Source of the DNA: Allosphingosinicella sp.
GTDB lineage: Bacteria; Pseudomonadota; Alphaproteobacteria; Sphingomonadales; Sphingomonadaceae
Length of the DNA stretch: 24,291 nucleotides
NCBI GenBank assembly: GCA_030146745.1
Contig: JASLBD010000474.1
Location: 1-24,291, forward strand
Direction: 5' to 3'
Below the pieces are notes generated by a model. The model was not told where the DNA came from and ran no database searches. It was given only the letters and a program-made list of their open reading frames with translations. Position numbers and translations under genes: made by a program. Positions 1 through 8,152 of this stretch are shown in pieces (position 1 is the stretch's first letter; every line of letters starts with the position of its first letter).

Positions 1-1
1 G

Positions 2-433
2 ACTCTCGGGATCAGCCTCGCCGCCTTCCGGATCGCGGGCGGGATCATGCTGTTCCTCATCGCCCTCGAAATGGTGTTCGAGAAGCGCACCCAGCGGCGC
101 GAGAGCCGCGCCCGGGAGGTCGACGCCGATCCCGAGCATGAGGACGTCTCGGTCTTCCCGATGGCGATCCCGATGATCGCCGGCCCGGGCTCGATCGCCT
201 CGATCATGCTTCTGATGGCCAGGAGCGACGGGCTCAACGAGAGCCTGGTCGTGCTCGCCGCCTTGGGCGCGGTGCTGCTCCTCACCCTGATCGCGCTTCT
301 CGCCGCCGGCTGGCTGATGCGCCTTCTCGGCCACCGCACCGAGGCGATGCTGACCCGGCTGCTCGGAGTGATCCTCGCCGCTCTCGCCGCCCAGTTCGTG
401 ATCGACGGGATCTCGGTCAGCTTCGAGGTATGA
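2..433 (+). CDS. MarC family integral membrane protein (5' truncated)
   Basis: The frame is open from base 2 with no start inside the window, so only the C-terminal 143 residues are present; the family is usually about 200-220 residues. The visible part reads as a typical MarC/UPF0056 tail. A first segment (ISLAAFRIAGGIMLFLIALE) leads into the MVFEKR cytoplasmic turn, then a charged linker, the motif FPMAIPMIAGPGSIASIMLL, and two further hydrophobic helices near residues 80-140. The P-x-A-I-P-x-x-x-G-P-G signature is what identifies the family. Function is poorly known; members are inner-membrane proteins once linked to multiple antibiotic resistance, but that link has been withdrawn for E. 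coli MarC. The stop codon lies inside the 3' end of the convergent gene (17-base overlap), so no terminator separates them. An internal ATG at 47 is not the true start because homology continues upstream. Confidence 0.85.
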   Translation, partial: TLGISLAAFRIAGGIMLFLIALEMVFEKRTQRRESRAREVDADPEHEDVSVFPMAIPMIAGPGSIASIMLLMARSDGLNESLVVLAALGAVLLLTLIALLAAGWLMRLLGHRTEAMLTRLLGVILAALAAQFVIDGISVSFEV

Positions 434-2183
434 CCCGCCACATCCGGTAGGGCGACTTGGCCGGGAGGGGCACCGGCTGGAGCCAGTCGGGCACCTTGCC
501 GCGCACGAGCTGCATGTAGAAGCCCTGCCTGGCCTGGCTCGAATAGACGGTCGATTCCGACAGGCCGGGGCAGATCAGAACATAGTCTATCCCCCGTCGC
601 TCCACCGTCGCCCGGGCCGCCTCGGGCGTTCCCCGGAAGGCCCGCATGACGTCGATGATGTCCTGGCCGTTGCGGTGATAGGGTCCGGCCACGGCGTCGT
701 GATGGGTGAGGGTGATCAGCCTCGGCCCGAGGTCGACGAAGGTCAGCACCTGTCCCCTCGGCACCTGGGCCACCGGCCTCAGCGCCCACAGGGTCGGGCA
801 CAGGTTGTTGGCCTTGTTGATGACGCTCATCCCGGGCCTCGGCTTGGGCGGAAAGTAGCGCAGCACCTGTTGCGGAAGCAGGCCGGAGGCGATCAGGAAC
901 AGGGCCACGGTGCCCACCACGCGCACCAGCATCGAGCGGCTGACGACGGCCAGCCAGACGAGGGCGGTCGCCCCCGGAACGGCGAGCAGCTGGGCGGCCG
1001 GCCCGGCACGGCTCTGCCACAGGAGCAGGAGCGCGGCGAGCAGGGCCGGAGCCGCGGTCGCGCCCCAGGCGACGAGCTTCGGCGCGTCGCCGCGATGGCG
1101 CCAGAGCATGACCGCGTAGCCCGCCAGACCGGCAACCGGCAGAGCCGCGACCGAGATCGCCGTCGAATATCCGTGCATGTAAAGCGGCCGCGCCTCCCGG
1201 ACATTGCCCAGCCACAATCGCACGAGCTCGGGCGAGGCGCCTTCGAGCCGGCCCAGGCAATGCGGCCAGGCGAGGACGAAGCCCGCCGCCAGCGCCGCGC
1301 CCGCCGCCGCGGCGAGGCCGAGCCGGAGCGGCCATGAGCGCGGCCCCACCAGGGCCATCGCGACCGCGGCCGCGCCGCCGGCCGCCGCCACCGACAGCCA
1401 GACCGGCGACAAAGCGTCGCAGACCGGCGCCCGGTTGGCGTAGGAGGCGAAGAGCAGGAAGCCGAGCGCCGCCCCGCCGGCGAGGCTTGCCCCGTAGGTG
1501 GCGAGGCGCCGCCCCTCGGCCGGGTCGCGGACCCACATCAGAACCGCGATTCCGCCCGCGAGAGCGAGGTAGAGCAGCATCTCCAGCCCGATGACGAGGG
1601 AGAGTGCGGTGGCGATCCCGAGCACGACCCCGCCCCGGGCCCGCTTCGGATCGGTCAGCGAGGCGATGGCGACGGCGAGGAGAGCGAGCTGCCAGCCATG
1701 ATGGTCGATCCTGAGCGGCGCCCACTGGTTGCGGACCGAATGTCCGAACAGCAGGATGGAAATGGCGAGCGCGAACGCCCAGGGCGCGATCAGCCGCCGG
1801 GCCGCCACCGCCACCGCCGCCATCGCCGCCGCCATCGGGATGAGGGGCGCGAGCGCCACCGCCGCCTTCTCCGCCGTCGGCCCGCCGACGAGGGGGGCGA
1901 GCGCCAGCTTGATCCCGGCAAGGGGCAGGTCCACGAGGCGAGACCAGTGGATGTCGGCGCCGAACGGCGGATTGAGCCGGTGCTGGCGAAGATCGTACCA
2001 ATCCTGGCCCGCGATCAGGGCCCGGACCTGCATGATCCGCATATTGTCGTCGGTATCGCTGAGCACGAAGGCGTTGATCGGGCCCCAGCGCATCCAGAGG
2101 AGGACGGCCGAAGTCGCGAGCCAGAAGAGCAGCACCCACCAGCGCCAGTGACGCTCCAGCCGCTCCACCCCCTCCATTCCCAT
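417..2183 (-). CDS. STT3/AglB-like polytopic GT-C membrane glycosyltransferase (putative)
   Basis: A 588-residue protein with one N-terminal transmembrane helix (residues 15-32), an acidic first external loop, then about ten more hydrophobic helices and a soluble C-terminal domain of roughly 150 residues. The loop after helix 1 reads SDTDDNMR (D43, D45, D46) and is followed by GQDWYD, NPPFGADIHWSRLVDLP (residues 59-87). That order of acidic motif, then P-x-G-x-x-x-x-W-x-x-L-x-D, resembles the first periplasmic loop of STT3/AglB oligosaccharyltransferases, where the Asp helps bind the metal ion. I infer a GT-C enzyme that takes a sugar from a polyprenyl-phosphate donor on the periplasmic side; the acceptor is unknown. 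A WWDYG-like motif was not found, so it is not a standard oligosaccharyltransferase. A second Met at 2177 has better spacing from the upstream AAGGG and may be the real start. It is divergent from the GtrA gene. Confidence 0.6.
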   Translation of the reverse strand: MGMEGVERLERHWRWWVLLFWLATSAVLLWMRWGPINAFVLSDTDDNMRIMQVRALIAGQDWYDLRQHRLNPPFGADIHWSRLVDLPLAGIKLALAPLVGGPTAEKAAVALAPLIPMAAAMAAVAVAARRLIAPWAFALAISILLFGHSVRNQWAPLRIDHHGWQLALLAVAIASLTDPKRARGGVVLGIATALSLVIGLEMLLYLALAGGIAVLMWVRDPAEGRRLATYGASLAGGAALGFLLFASYANRAPVCDALSPVWLSVAAAGGAAAVAMALVGPRSWPLRLGLAAAAGAALAAGFVLAWPHCLGRLEGASPELVRLWLGNVREARPLYMHGYSTAISVAALPVAGLAGYAVMLWRHRGDAPKLVAWGATAAPALLAALLLLWQSRAGPAAQLLAVPGATALVWLAVVSRSMLVRVVGTVALFLIASGLLPQQVLRYFPPKPRPGMSVINKANNLCPTLWALRPVAQVPRGQVLTFVDLGPRLITLTHHDAVAGPYHRNGQDIIDVMRAFRGTPEAARATVERRGIDYVLICPGLSESTVYSSQARQGFYMQLVRGKVPDWLQPVPLPAKSPYRMWRVIPRS

Positions 2184-2265
2184 GGACCCTTTTCAACCCC
2201 TCGCCGCCGCATTAGTCCCTGCACGGCAAAGGGCAAGCCGGGCATTGGAAGGACGCGCGCTGGAC

Positions 2266-2670
2266 ATGAAGCTGCAGGGCGCGATCCCGCCGGTATTCGA
2301 GCAGGTGATACGCTTCGGCCTGGTCGGCGGCTTCGTCACCCTGGTCGGAGGCGCCGCTTATTACATTCCGGCCACCTATTACGGGGTTGACCCGCTCCTC
2401 TCCAACCTGCTGGCCTATGCCGTCGCCATGGCGCTGGGCTACGTCCTCCACAGCAGTGTGAGCTTCAAGGGCCATGGCAGCCGCGACAATATTGCGAAGC
2501 GCACCGGGCGCTTCCTGATCGTCTCGCTCGTCAGCCTCGCGCTGAACAGCCTGTGGGTCTGGAGCCTGACCGACCTCCTGGAGGGCCCCACCTGGTGGCC
2601 GCTGGTCCCGATGCTGTTCGTCACGCCGGCGGTCACCTTCGCGCTCAACCGGCAATGGGTGTTCGGCTGA
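2266..2670 (+). CDS. GtrA family small membrane protein (polyprenyl-phosphate-sugar flippase type)
   Basis: A 134-residue protein with four predicted helices: residues about 12-33 (IRFGLVGGFVTLVGGAAYY), 41-60 (LLSNLLAYAVAMALGYVLH), 80-105 and 108-130, ending in the family hallmark FALNRQWVFG. The pattern RFGLVGG near the N-terminus, N-x-x-x-x-x-x-F-x-F-K-G between helices 2 and 3 (here HSSVSFKG), and NR-W-F at the end is typical of GtrA proteins. These are thought to flip undecaprenyl-phosphate-linked glucose or other sugars across the inner membrane. The start at 2266 (MKLQGAIPP) was preferred over an in-frame ATG at 2182, which would add 28 non-family residues and overlap the divergent gene start; GGAAGG lies 13 bases upstream, a little far. 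The methyltransferase gene follows after 15 bases, so the two probably form an operon. Its natural partner is the GT2 enzyme encoded at 3348-4394 on the other strand. Confidence 0.88.
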   Translation: MKLQGAIPPVFEQVIRFGLVGGFVTLVGGAAYYIPATYYGVDPLLSNLLAYAVAMALGYVLHSSVSFKGHGSRDNIAKRTGRFLIVSLVSLALNSLWVWSLTDLLEGPTWWPLVPMLFVTPAVTFALNRQWVFG

Positions 2671-2685
2671 GATGGCCGCAAGCTG

Positions 2686-3414
2686 ATGGAACGCATCGTC
2701 TACGACCGCATGGCGGAGCTCGACAGCCGCCACTGGTGGTACCGCGCCCGGCGCGAGATCCTCGCCGGCCTGATCGAGCGGCGCATCCCTCTGCCCGAAA
2801 ATCCGCGGATCCTCGAAATAGGCTGCGGCACCGGCCACAACATCGCCATGCTCAAGCGCTTCGGCCGGGTCGACGCGATCGAGATCGACCCCGCCGCCCG
2901 CGCCATCGCCAGCCGGCGGCTCGGCCACGCGGTGATGGATGCGCCCCTGCCCGCGCTCACGGGCGTCGAGGACCATGCCTACGACCTCGTCGCCATCCTC
3001 GACGTGCTCGAGCATGTCGAGGAGGACCGCGAGGCGCTGGAGAGCATCGCCCGCAAGCTGAGGCCCGGCGGCCGGATCCTGATCGCGGTGCCGGCGCACC
3101 CCTGGATGTGGAGCGCCCACGACGTCGTCAACCACCACAAGCGCCGCTACACCCGCAGGACGCTTCGCGCCGTCGTCGCCTCGGCCGGCCTGAAGCTCGA
3201 GATGATGAGCTGGTTCAACAGCCTGCTCTTCCCGCTCGCCGCGGCGGCCCGCTTCGCCGGCAAGGTGCGCAGGAAGGAGGATAGCGACGACAAGCTTCCG
3301 CCGGCCCCCCTCAACGCCCTGTTCCAGGGCATCTTCGGCCTGGAGCGCTACGCGATCGGGCGGCTGCCGTTCCCGCCCGGCGTGTCGCTGGTGGCGATCG
3401 TCTCGGCCCCCTGA
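2686..3414 (+). CDS. Class I SAM-dependent methyltransferase
   Basis: A 242-residue protein. The N-terminus YDRMAELDSRHWWYRARREIL (residues 6-26) is characteristic of methyltransferases found in sugar and glycan clusters. Motif I, LEIGCGTGHN (residues 43-52), binds S-adenosylmethionine, the acidic residue of motif II lies in IEIDP (65-69), and motif IV is in LVAILDVLEHVEED (about 100-113). The post-motif segment HDVVNHHKRRYTRRTLRAVV is also family-typical. The substrate cannot be read from sequence; position right after GtrA suggests it methylates a lipid-linked or polymeric sugar. The start is fixed by conservation rather than by a good ribosome-binding site (only GATGG is near), so coupling to GtrA translation is plausible. 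The last 67 bases overlap the 3' end of the convergent GT2 gene, coding on both strands. Confidence 0.85.
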   Translation: MERIVYDRMAELDSRHWWYRARREILAGLIERRIPLPENPRILEIGCGTGHNIAMLKRFGRVDAIEIDPAARAIASRRLGHAVMDAPLPALTGVEDHAYDLVAILDVLEHVEEDREALESIARKLRPGGRILIAVPAHPWMWSAHDVVNHHKRRYTRRTLRAVVASAGLKLEMMSWFNSLLFPLAAAARFAGKVRRKEDSDDKLPPAPLNALFQGIFGLERYAIGRLPFPPGVSLVAIVSAP

Positions 3415-4394
3415 TCTTCAGCGGAGTGAGCGACATGGCCTAAACTCGGCCGGCCGCCGGCGTGGCCGGCGATCTCGGCGACGATGTAGAGCGGGCGGTG
3501 CTTCGATTCCATGTAGAGCCGGCCGAGATATTCGCCGATCATCCCGAGCACGAACATCTGCACCGCGCCGAGGACGACGACGACCAGCATCAACGAGGTC
3601 CAGCCCTGGATGGCGCTGCCGGTGAAGAAGCCGAACGCGATATAGACGACCAGGAGAACCGAAGCCGCGACCAGCCAGAGGCCGATATGGCTCGCCATCC
3701 TGAGCGGCGCGGTCGAGAAGCCGGTGACCGCGTCGAGGGCGAAGCGGACCATCTTCGACAGCGGATATTTGCTTTGGCCGGCATGCCGCTCGGCCCGGTC
3801 GTAGGCGATCGGCACCTGCCGGAAGCCGACCCAGGCGACCATTCCGCGGATGAACCGCGCCTGCTCGGGCAGGCTGAGCAAGGCGTCGAGGGCGCGCCGG
3901 CTCATCAGCCGGAAGTCGCCGGTGTCGCGCGGGATCTCGATCTCGGCGAGACGGGAGAGCAGGCGGTAGAAGAGCTTGGCGGTGCCGCGCTTGAACGCCG
4001 TCTCGCCGGCCCGCGCCCGCCGCACGGCGTAGACGACGTCGGCGCGCTGCCGGTCCATCTCGGCCAGCATCGGCGAGAGCAGCTCCGGCGGATCCTGGAG
4101 ATCGGCGTCGATGATCAGGATTCGGCCCCCTGAGCAGAGGTCCAAGCCCGCCGTGAGGGCGAGCTGGTGGCCGTGGTTGCGCGACAGGTTGATCGCCACC
4201 AGCCGCGGATCGGCCGCCGAGAGCGACCGCATCATCTCCCAGCTTCCGTCGCGCGAGCCGTCGTTGACGAGGACGATCTCGTAATCCTCGCCGACCGCGG
4301 TCCGCGCCGCCGCGGTGAGCCGGCCGTGAAGCTCGGCGAGACAGGCTTCCTCGTTATAGCAGGGCACGACGATGGAGAGGGCGGGCGCGGTCAT
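3348..4394 (-). CDS. DPM1/GtrB-like family 2 glycosyltransferase with two C-terminal membrane helices
   Basis: A 348-residue protein. The GT-A domain starts at once (SIVVPCYNEE, residues 7-16) and contains LVNDGSRDGS (42-51), the metal-binding DAD in IIDADLQDPPE (95-104), DTGDFRLMSRRALD and the GQSKYPLSKMVRFALDAV segment before the membrane. Two transmembrane hairpin helices follow at about 240-262 and 275-297, then a hydrophilic tail of about 45 residues. This is the plan of GtrB, ArnC and bacterial dolichol-phosphate-mannose-synthase-like enzymes, which transfer a sugar from a nucleotide donor to undecaprenyl phosphate at the cytoplasmic face. The frame stays open far upstream, but the true start is the ATG at 4394. 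It overlaps the stop of the preceding gene as ATGA, which indicates translational coupling, and it directly precedes the conserved first beta strand. The sugar is not determinable here. Confidence 0.9.
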   Translation of the reverse strand: MTAPALSIVVPCYNEEACLAELHGRLTAAARTAVGEDYEIVLVNDGSRDGSWEMMRSLSAADPRLVAINLSRNHGHQLALTAGLDLCSGGRILIIDADLQDPPELLSPMLAEMDRQRADVVYAVRRARAGETAFKRGTAKLFYRLLSRLAEIEIPRDTGDFRLMSRRALDALLSLPEQARFIRGMVAWVGFRQVPIAYDRAERHAGQSKYPLSKMVRFALDAVTGFSTAPLRMASHIGLWLVAASVLLVVYIAFGFFTGSAIQGWTSLMLVVVVLGAVQMFVLGMIGEYLGRLYMESKHRPLYIVAEIAGHAGGRPSLGHVAHSAEDQGAETIATSDTPGGNGSRPIA

Positions 4395-5980
4395 TCGGCT
4401 TCCTGGAGGAGGATCGGGCTCGGGTCGGCGACCCGATACAGCACGCTCGTACCGCTTTGCCAGACCGGCTGGAGCCCGCGCAGCAGCGCCGGATCGGGGC
4501 GCGGGGGCCTGATCAGCCAGACATGGGTGAATTCGTCGCGGGGGAAAAGGGCGAGCGACTGGTCGAGGGTGAGCCAGCGTTCGCCCTGGCAGGGACGGGC
4601 GAGCACCTGCTGCGAAGGATCGCGCGAGAACCAGCCCCCGTCCGGAAAGCGGGCGGTGAGCAGCTGGGCTCCGATCATCGACCATTGATCGTTCGAGAAG
4701 GCGTCGCGCCGCACCAGAGCCAAAGCGGGGAGATGCTCGAGCCGGGTCTGCGGCCAGTCCTTGCGGCATTTTACCCCGACGAAGGAGACGACCCTGGCGC
4801 CGCGCGGGATGTGGTCGACGGCGGCGAGCTCGCGGTCGTAGGCTCGGTCGTACATCCAGAAGCTGATCGTGTTGCCGGCGAGGCGGGCGCCGGCGAAGAG
4901 CAGGCCGAGGGTCGCGAAGACCGCTCCGGCCTTGCCCGCCCAGGCCGGCCGGTAGCGGATCGCGAGCAAAGCGGCGGCGATGACGAAAGGGGCGAGCCGC
5001 ATGTCGGCGTAATTGGAGCCGAAGACGATCCGCGGCAGGCAGACGTAGACGATGGCGAGGAAGATGGCGGACGCCGCGAGGTTGCGCGAATATTCGAGCC
5101 TCTTCCACCAGAGCAGGCCGGTGACGAGGACGAGGCCGATCACCGCGAGCGCCGCATAATCCCAATATTCCCAGCGGTCGCGAAGCGCCATCAGGATCCA
5201 GTTCTTCTTCTGGGTCCAGTTGAACCAGACGGAGGTCTCGCCGCCGACGGAGCCGCTTCGCCACAGCAGCATCAGAAGCATGGGCGGCGCCAGCGCCAGG
5301 CAATGCAGCCCGGTATTGAACCCGGCCTTCCAGATCGGCCGCTTCATGTCGACCTGGCGGACCAGCTCGGCAGAGAAGGCCATCACCCCCAATGTCCCCC
5401 AGCCGAAGGCGTGGCAGACCCAGAGCAGGATCGAGATCGGAACGAACAGGCCGGCGCGAAGCTTCAGCCGCCCGAGCCGCGCCAGCCTCAGCCACAAAGC
5501 GAAGGCGAGGAAGGCGAGCGCCATCGACAAGGCGAAATTGACGAAGCCGAACAGGAAGGGGAAGCTGTAGGTGAGCGGAAGCGCGAAATAGGCCGTCGGC
5601 GGAACCCGCCCGTGCACCTCTCGTGCGACCCAGAGGAAGCCCGCCCCCGTCATCACCGGGATCAGAATCGTGATCAGCTTCACCGCCGGCTCGAGTCCGA
5701 TCAGGGCTGCCAGCGGCACGACCAGCAGGTCGACCCCGAGATTGCCGATCAACGCCCATTCGAAATCGTAAAAGGCCTGCAGGACGGGCGAGCCGCCGAT
5801 GTTCATCTGGACATGGTAGCGGCCCATATGGCCGGGCAGGTCCACGAGAGGCGGCACGTCCGGCCAGAGCAATGGCGCCCCGCAGGCGAGCACGGTGGCG
5901 AGCACGACCGCGGGATGCTCCCACCAGGCACGCGGCCGGCGGGCGCTGGCGCTCTCTCTTTCGGCCGGCGTGGAGGTCAT
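4391..5980 (-). CDS. Polytopic membrane protein, probable GT-C-type glycosyltransferase
   Basis: A 529-residue protein with about ten hydrophobic helices between residues 22 and 390 and a C-terminal soluble portion of about 140 residues. I do not recognise a named family. The loop after helix 1 contains PPLVDLPGHMGRYHV (residues 43-57); a D-x-P-x-H-x-x-R motif at this place recurs in uncharacterised bacterial GT-C-like membrane proteins, and an Asp in the first external loop is the usual GT-C catalytic or metal-site position. It is the first gene of a two-gene operon: its stop overlaps the GT2 start by four bases (ATGA). I infer that it uses the polyprenyl-phosphate sugar made by that GT2 enzyme. 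The start at 5980 has a strong GAGGGAGG upstream; an in-frame Met at 6073 was rejected because the 31 extra residues are polar, unlike any signal, and reach into a repeat element. Confidence 0.68.
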   Translation of the reverse strand: MTSTPAERESASARRPRAWWEHPAVVLATVLACGAPLLWPDVPPLVDLPGHMGRYHVQMNIGGSPVLQAFYDFEWALIGNLGVDLLVVPLAALIGLEPAVKLITILIPVMTGAGFLWVAREVHGRVPPTAYFALPLTYSFPFLFGFVNFALSMALAFLAFALWLRLARLGRLKLRAGLFVPISILLWVCHAFGWGTLGVMAFSAELVRQVDMKRPIWKAGFNTGLHCLALAPPMLLMLLWRSGSVGGETSVWFNWTQKKNWILMALRDRWEYWDYAALAVIGLVLVTGLLWWKRLEYSRNLAASAIFLAIVYVCLPRIVFGSNYADMRLAPFVIAAALLAIRYRPAWAGKAGAVFATLGLLFAGARLAGNTISFWMYDRAYDRELAAVDHIPRGARVVSFVGVKCRKDWPQTRLEHLPALALVRRDAFSNDQWSMIGAQLLTARFPDGGWFSRDPSQQVLARPCQGERWLTLDQSLALFPRDEFTHVWLIRPPRPDPALLRGLQPVWQSGTSVLYRVADPSPILLQEAE

Positions 5981-6067
5981 CGGGACCGGTGCCTCCCTCG
6001 TACCGCGGCGAAATTCAAGGTTTAACTGAATCGGGAGGCTGGGCCGGCCCTGTCGCCTGCCCCTTCC

Positions 6068-6151
6068 CGTCATCCTGAACTTGTTTCAGCATCCAGGTCG
6101 GAGGCGCCTCGCGGGTGGAGAACTGGACCCTGAAACGAGTTCAGGATGACG
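6068..6151. repeat. Extragenic palindromic element (CGTCATCCTGAACTTG family)
   Basis: Two 22-base inverted arms, 6068-6089 and 6130-6151, match in 21 of 22 positions around a 40-base centre. The outer ends are CGTCATCCTGAAC and GTTCAGGATGACG. It lies between two divergent genes, close to the start of the GT87 gene. The layout matches the elements at 8153 and 11103, but the core sequence is a different subtype. Such elements are dispersed in sphingomonad genomes and behave like REP or MITE-type repeats; that is background knowledge, as copies outside the window cannot be counted here. Confidence 0.75.
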
Positions 6152-6230
6152 TAGGAGCGCAACGCCGCGATCGCCCCTGCTAACCACTCGTTAACCCTGT
6201 TGTCCTAGCCCTGCGGGCAAGGAGGCGGGA

Positions 6231-7466
6231 ATGGCTTATCCGTGGAGGCAGAGCGACTGGAGCGGGGCGGCGCCCGCCGCGACCGCGTCGCCGGACCGGC
6301 TGTGGACGCTCGCCTGGATCTTCGTTCTGCTGCTCGTCTCCTTGCTCTTCGTGCAGGATATCGCGAGGACGGAGTTCACCCCGTGGCCCTCGATCCGGGG
6401 CATGGCCATCTGGGGCCGGGACTTCGCCAACGTCTACACGTCGGGCAATCTCGTCCTCGAGGGGCGGCTCGACCTGCTCTACGACCTCAAGGGCTACAGC
6501 GCCTATCAGGCCGCGCTCTTCGACGGCGGCTTGCGCGACCACAATTATTCCTATCCGCCGCCGACCCTGCTCTACACCTGGGCGTTCGCGCTTCTGCCCT
6601 ATCCGCTCGCCCTGCTCTCCTGGCTGCTTCTGACCGGAGCCGCCTTCGCCGCCGCGGCCCGGCCCTATCTTCGCGACTCCGGCCTGCCCGCCTGGCTGGC
6701 GTTGGTCGCCCCGGCGACCCTGCTCAACGTCTGGGCGGGCCATTACGGGCTTCTGATCGGCGCTTTGTGGCTGGGCGCCTTCCACCTGCTGCCTCGCCGC
6801 CCGATCCTGGCCGGGGTGCTGATCGGGCTGATGCTGGTCAAGCCGCACCTCGCCATCCTGGCCCCCCTGATCCTCGCCCGCCGCGGCGAATGGAAGGCTT
6901 TCGCCGCCGCCGGCGGCACCGTCGCGTTCATGGTCGCCGTCTCCACCCTCGCCTTCGGGCCGGACGTGTGGCGGACCTGGCTGGGCGTGACCGTCGGGGT
7001 GCAGACGGCGATGGTCGACGATGTCGGCACCTATTTCCTGACCATGATGCCGACCATCGTTCCGACCGTCTCCGCCCTGGGATTCCCGGGCGCCCTGGCC
7101 TGGACGCTGCAGATCCTCGCGGGCGGCGCGGCCCTGACGGCGCTGCTTGTGCGCATGCCGGCCGACAGCCGTGCCGCGGGGCTGGCCGGCGGAGTCGCGA
7201 CCTTCCTCGTCCTGCCCTACGCCTTCAACTACGACATGACGGTTCCGGGGCTGGCGGCCTTGCTGATGCTGGCCCGCCTGCGGCGCGAGCCCGAGACCGG
7301 CTCCAGCTTCGTCCTCCTCCTCGCCTTCCTGCTGCCGCTGATCGTCCAGACCTTCGGCCTGCTCCATCTGCCGGCGCCCGCCTTGATCCTGGCCGCCTTG
7401 CTCGCCTTGATGCTCCGGCAGTCGCGGGCCGAGGCGTTAAAGCCCGGTACAGCCGCCCTGGTGTAG
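6231..7466 (+). CDS. Glycosyltransferase family 87 (DUF2029) membrane protein
   Basis: A 411-residue protein with about ten transmembrane helices. Helix 1 (residues 27-42) is followed by an external loop with WGRDFANVYTSG (61-72); D64 sits where GT-C enzymes of this family keep their essential Asp. The family motif SYPPPTLLY (107-115) and the later LMLVKPHLAILAP (200-212) are clear GT87 hallmarks. Known members include the mycobacterial PimE mannosyltransferase, which uses polyprenyl-phosphate mannose outside the membrane. By inference this protein also uses a lipid-linked sugar, probably the product of the nearby DPM1-like enzyme. AAGGAGG lies six bases upstream of the ATG. It is a single gene, divergent from the two-gene operon at 4391-5980 across an extragenic palindrome, and is followed after 49 bases by the EF-hand gene. 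The acceptor substrate is unknown. Confidence 0.85.
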   Translation: MAYPWRQSDWSGAAPAATASPDRLWTLAWIFVLLLVSLLFVQDIARTEFTPWPSIRGMAIWGRDFANVYTSGNLVLEGRLDLLYDLKGYSAYQAALFDGGLRDHNYSYPPPTLLYTWAFALLPYPLALLSWLLLTGAAFAAAARPYLRDSGLPAWLALVAPATLLNVWAGHYGLLIGALWLGAFHLLPRRPILAGVLIGLMLVKPHLAILAPLILARRGEWKAFAAAGGTVAFMVAVSTLAFGPDVWRTWLGVTVGVQTAMVDDVGTYFLTMMPTIVPTVSALGFPGALAWTLQILAGGAALTALLVRMPADSRAAGLAGGVATFLVLPYAFNYDMTVPGLAALLMLARLRREPETGSSFVLLLAFLLPLIVQTFGLLHLPAPALILAALLALMLRQSRAEALKPGTAALV

Positions 7467-7515
7467 CCGCCTCCTTGCAGGGGAAAGAGTTGCCCCGAGT
7501 TCCAAGGAGTTGATA

Positions 7516-8109
7516 ATGAAGAAGATATTTTGCGCCGGCGCGGCTCTCGCCGTGCTCGCCGCGGTGCCCGCCGCCAGCCAGCCGGGCGGCGAGGGCCGCG
7601 ACCGTTTCGCCCAGCCGCAGACCCGTGCGGCCGTGGCCGCCCGGGTCCAGGCCCGCTTCGCCCGCGCCGACACCAACCGCGACGGCTTCGTCACCCAGGA
7701 GGAAGTCCAGGCCCAGCGCGCCGAGCGCCGGGAGCGCCGGGGCGAGCGCCGGGATCAAAGGTTCGAGCGGCTCGATTCGAACAATGACGGAATGATCAGC
7801 CGCGCCGAGTTCGAAGCGCCCCGCGCCGTTCGCGGCGGCGAGCGCCGGGCGACGCGCGGCGAGCGCCGAGGCCAGCGCTTCGCCGATCGCGGCGGCCGCG
7901 GCGGCGGCATGATGATGGCCCGCTTCGGTGCCCGCGCCTTGGCGAAGATGGATTCGAACCGCGACGGCCGGGTCGCTCTCGCCGAGGCGCAGCAGATCGC
8001 GCTCCAGCGCTTCGACCGGATCGATTCCAACCGCGACGGCACGATCGGCCTGGACGAGCGCCAGGCGGCCCGTGCGGCGCGGATGGAGCGCCGGGAAGAG
8101 CGGCGGTAG
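7516..8109 (+). CDS. Secreted EF-hand calcium-binding protein with four EF loops
   Basis: A 197-residue protein starting MKKIFCAGAALAVLAAVPAA, a typical Sec signal with cleavage near residues 20-22 (AAS-QP). Four canonical 12-residue EF loops follow: DTNRDGFVTQEE (52-63), DSNNDGMISRAE (87-98), DSNRDGRVALAE (146-157) and DSNRDGTIGLDE (170-181). All keep D1, N/D3, D5, G6 and E12, so calcium binding is likely at each. The loops form two pairs separated by an Arg/Gly-rich linker (residues 101-135, ERR repeats, GGRGGGMMM). Such proteins are common in sphingomonads as periplasmic calcium sensors or buffers; no partner is known. The start at 7516 was chosen over TTG at 7510 because AAGGAG (7504-7509) sits six bases before it and the signal peptide begins there. 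The high Arg content is notable but matches the family. Confidence 0.92.
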   Translation: MKKIFCAGAALAVLAAVPAASQPGGEGRDRFAQPQTRAAVAARVQARFARADTNRDGFVTQEEVQAQRAERRERRGERRDQRFERLDSNNDGMISRAEFEAPRAVRGGERRATRGERRGQRFADRGGRGGGMMMARFGARALAKMDSNRDGRVALAEAQQIALQRFDRIDSNRDGTIGLDERQAARAARMERREERR

Positions 8110-8152
8110 GGCCGGGAGGATTAGGGCGGCGGGCGCTAAATCTGCACCGTCT

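Noticed and set aside
4395..5924. Long open frame on the minus strand continuing upstream of the GT2 gene
   Set aside because: The upstream 510 codons are rich in Arg, Ala and Pro and have no domain; the GT-C-like gene in another frame of the same strand explains this region.
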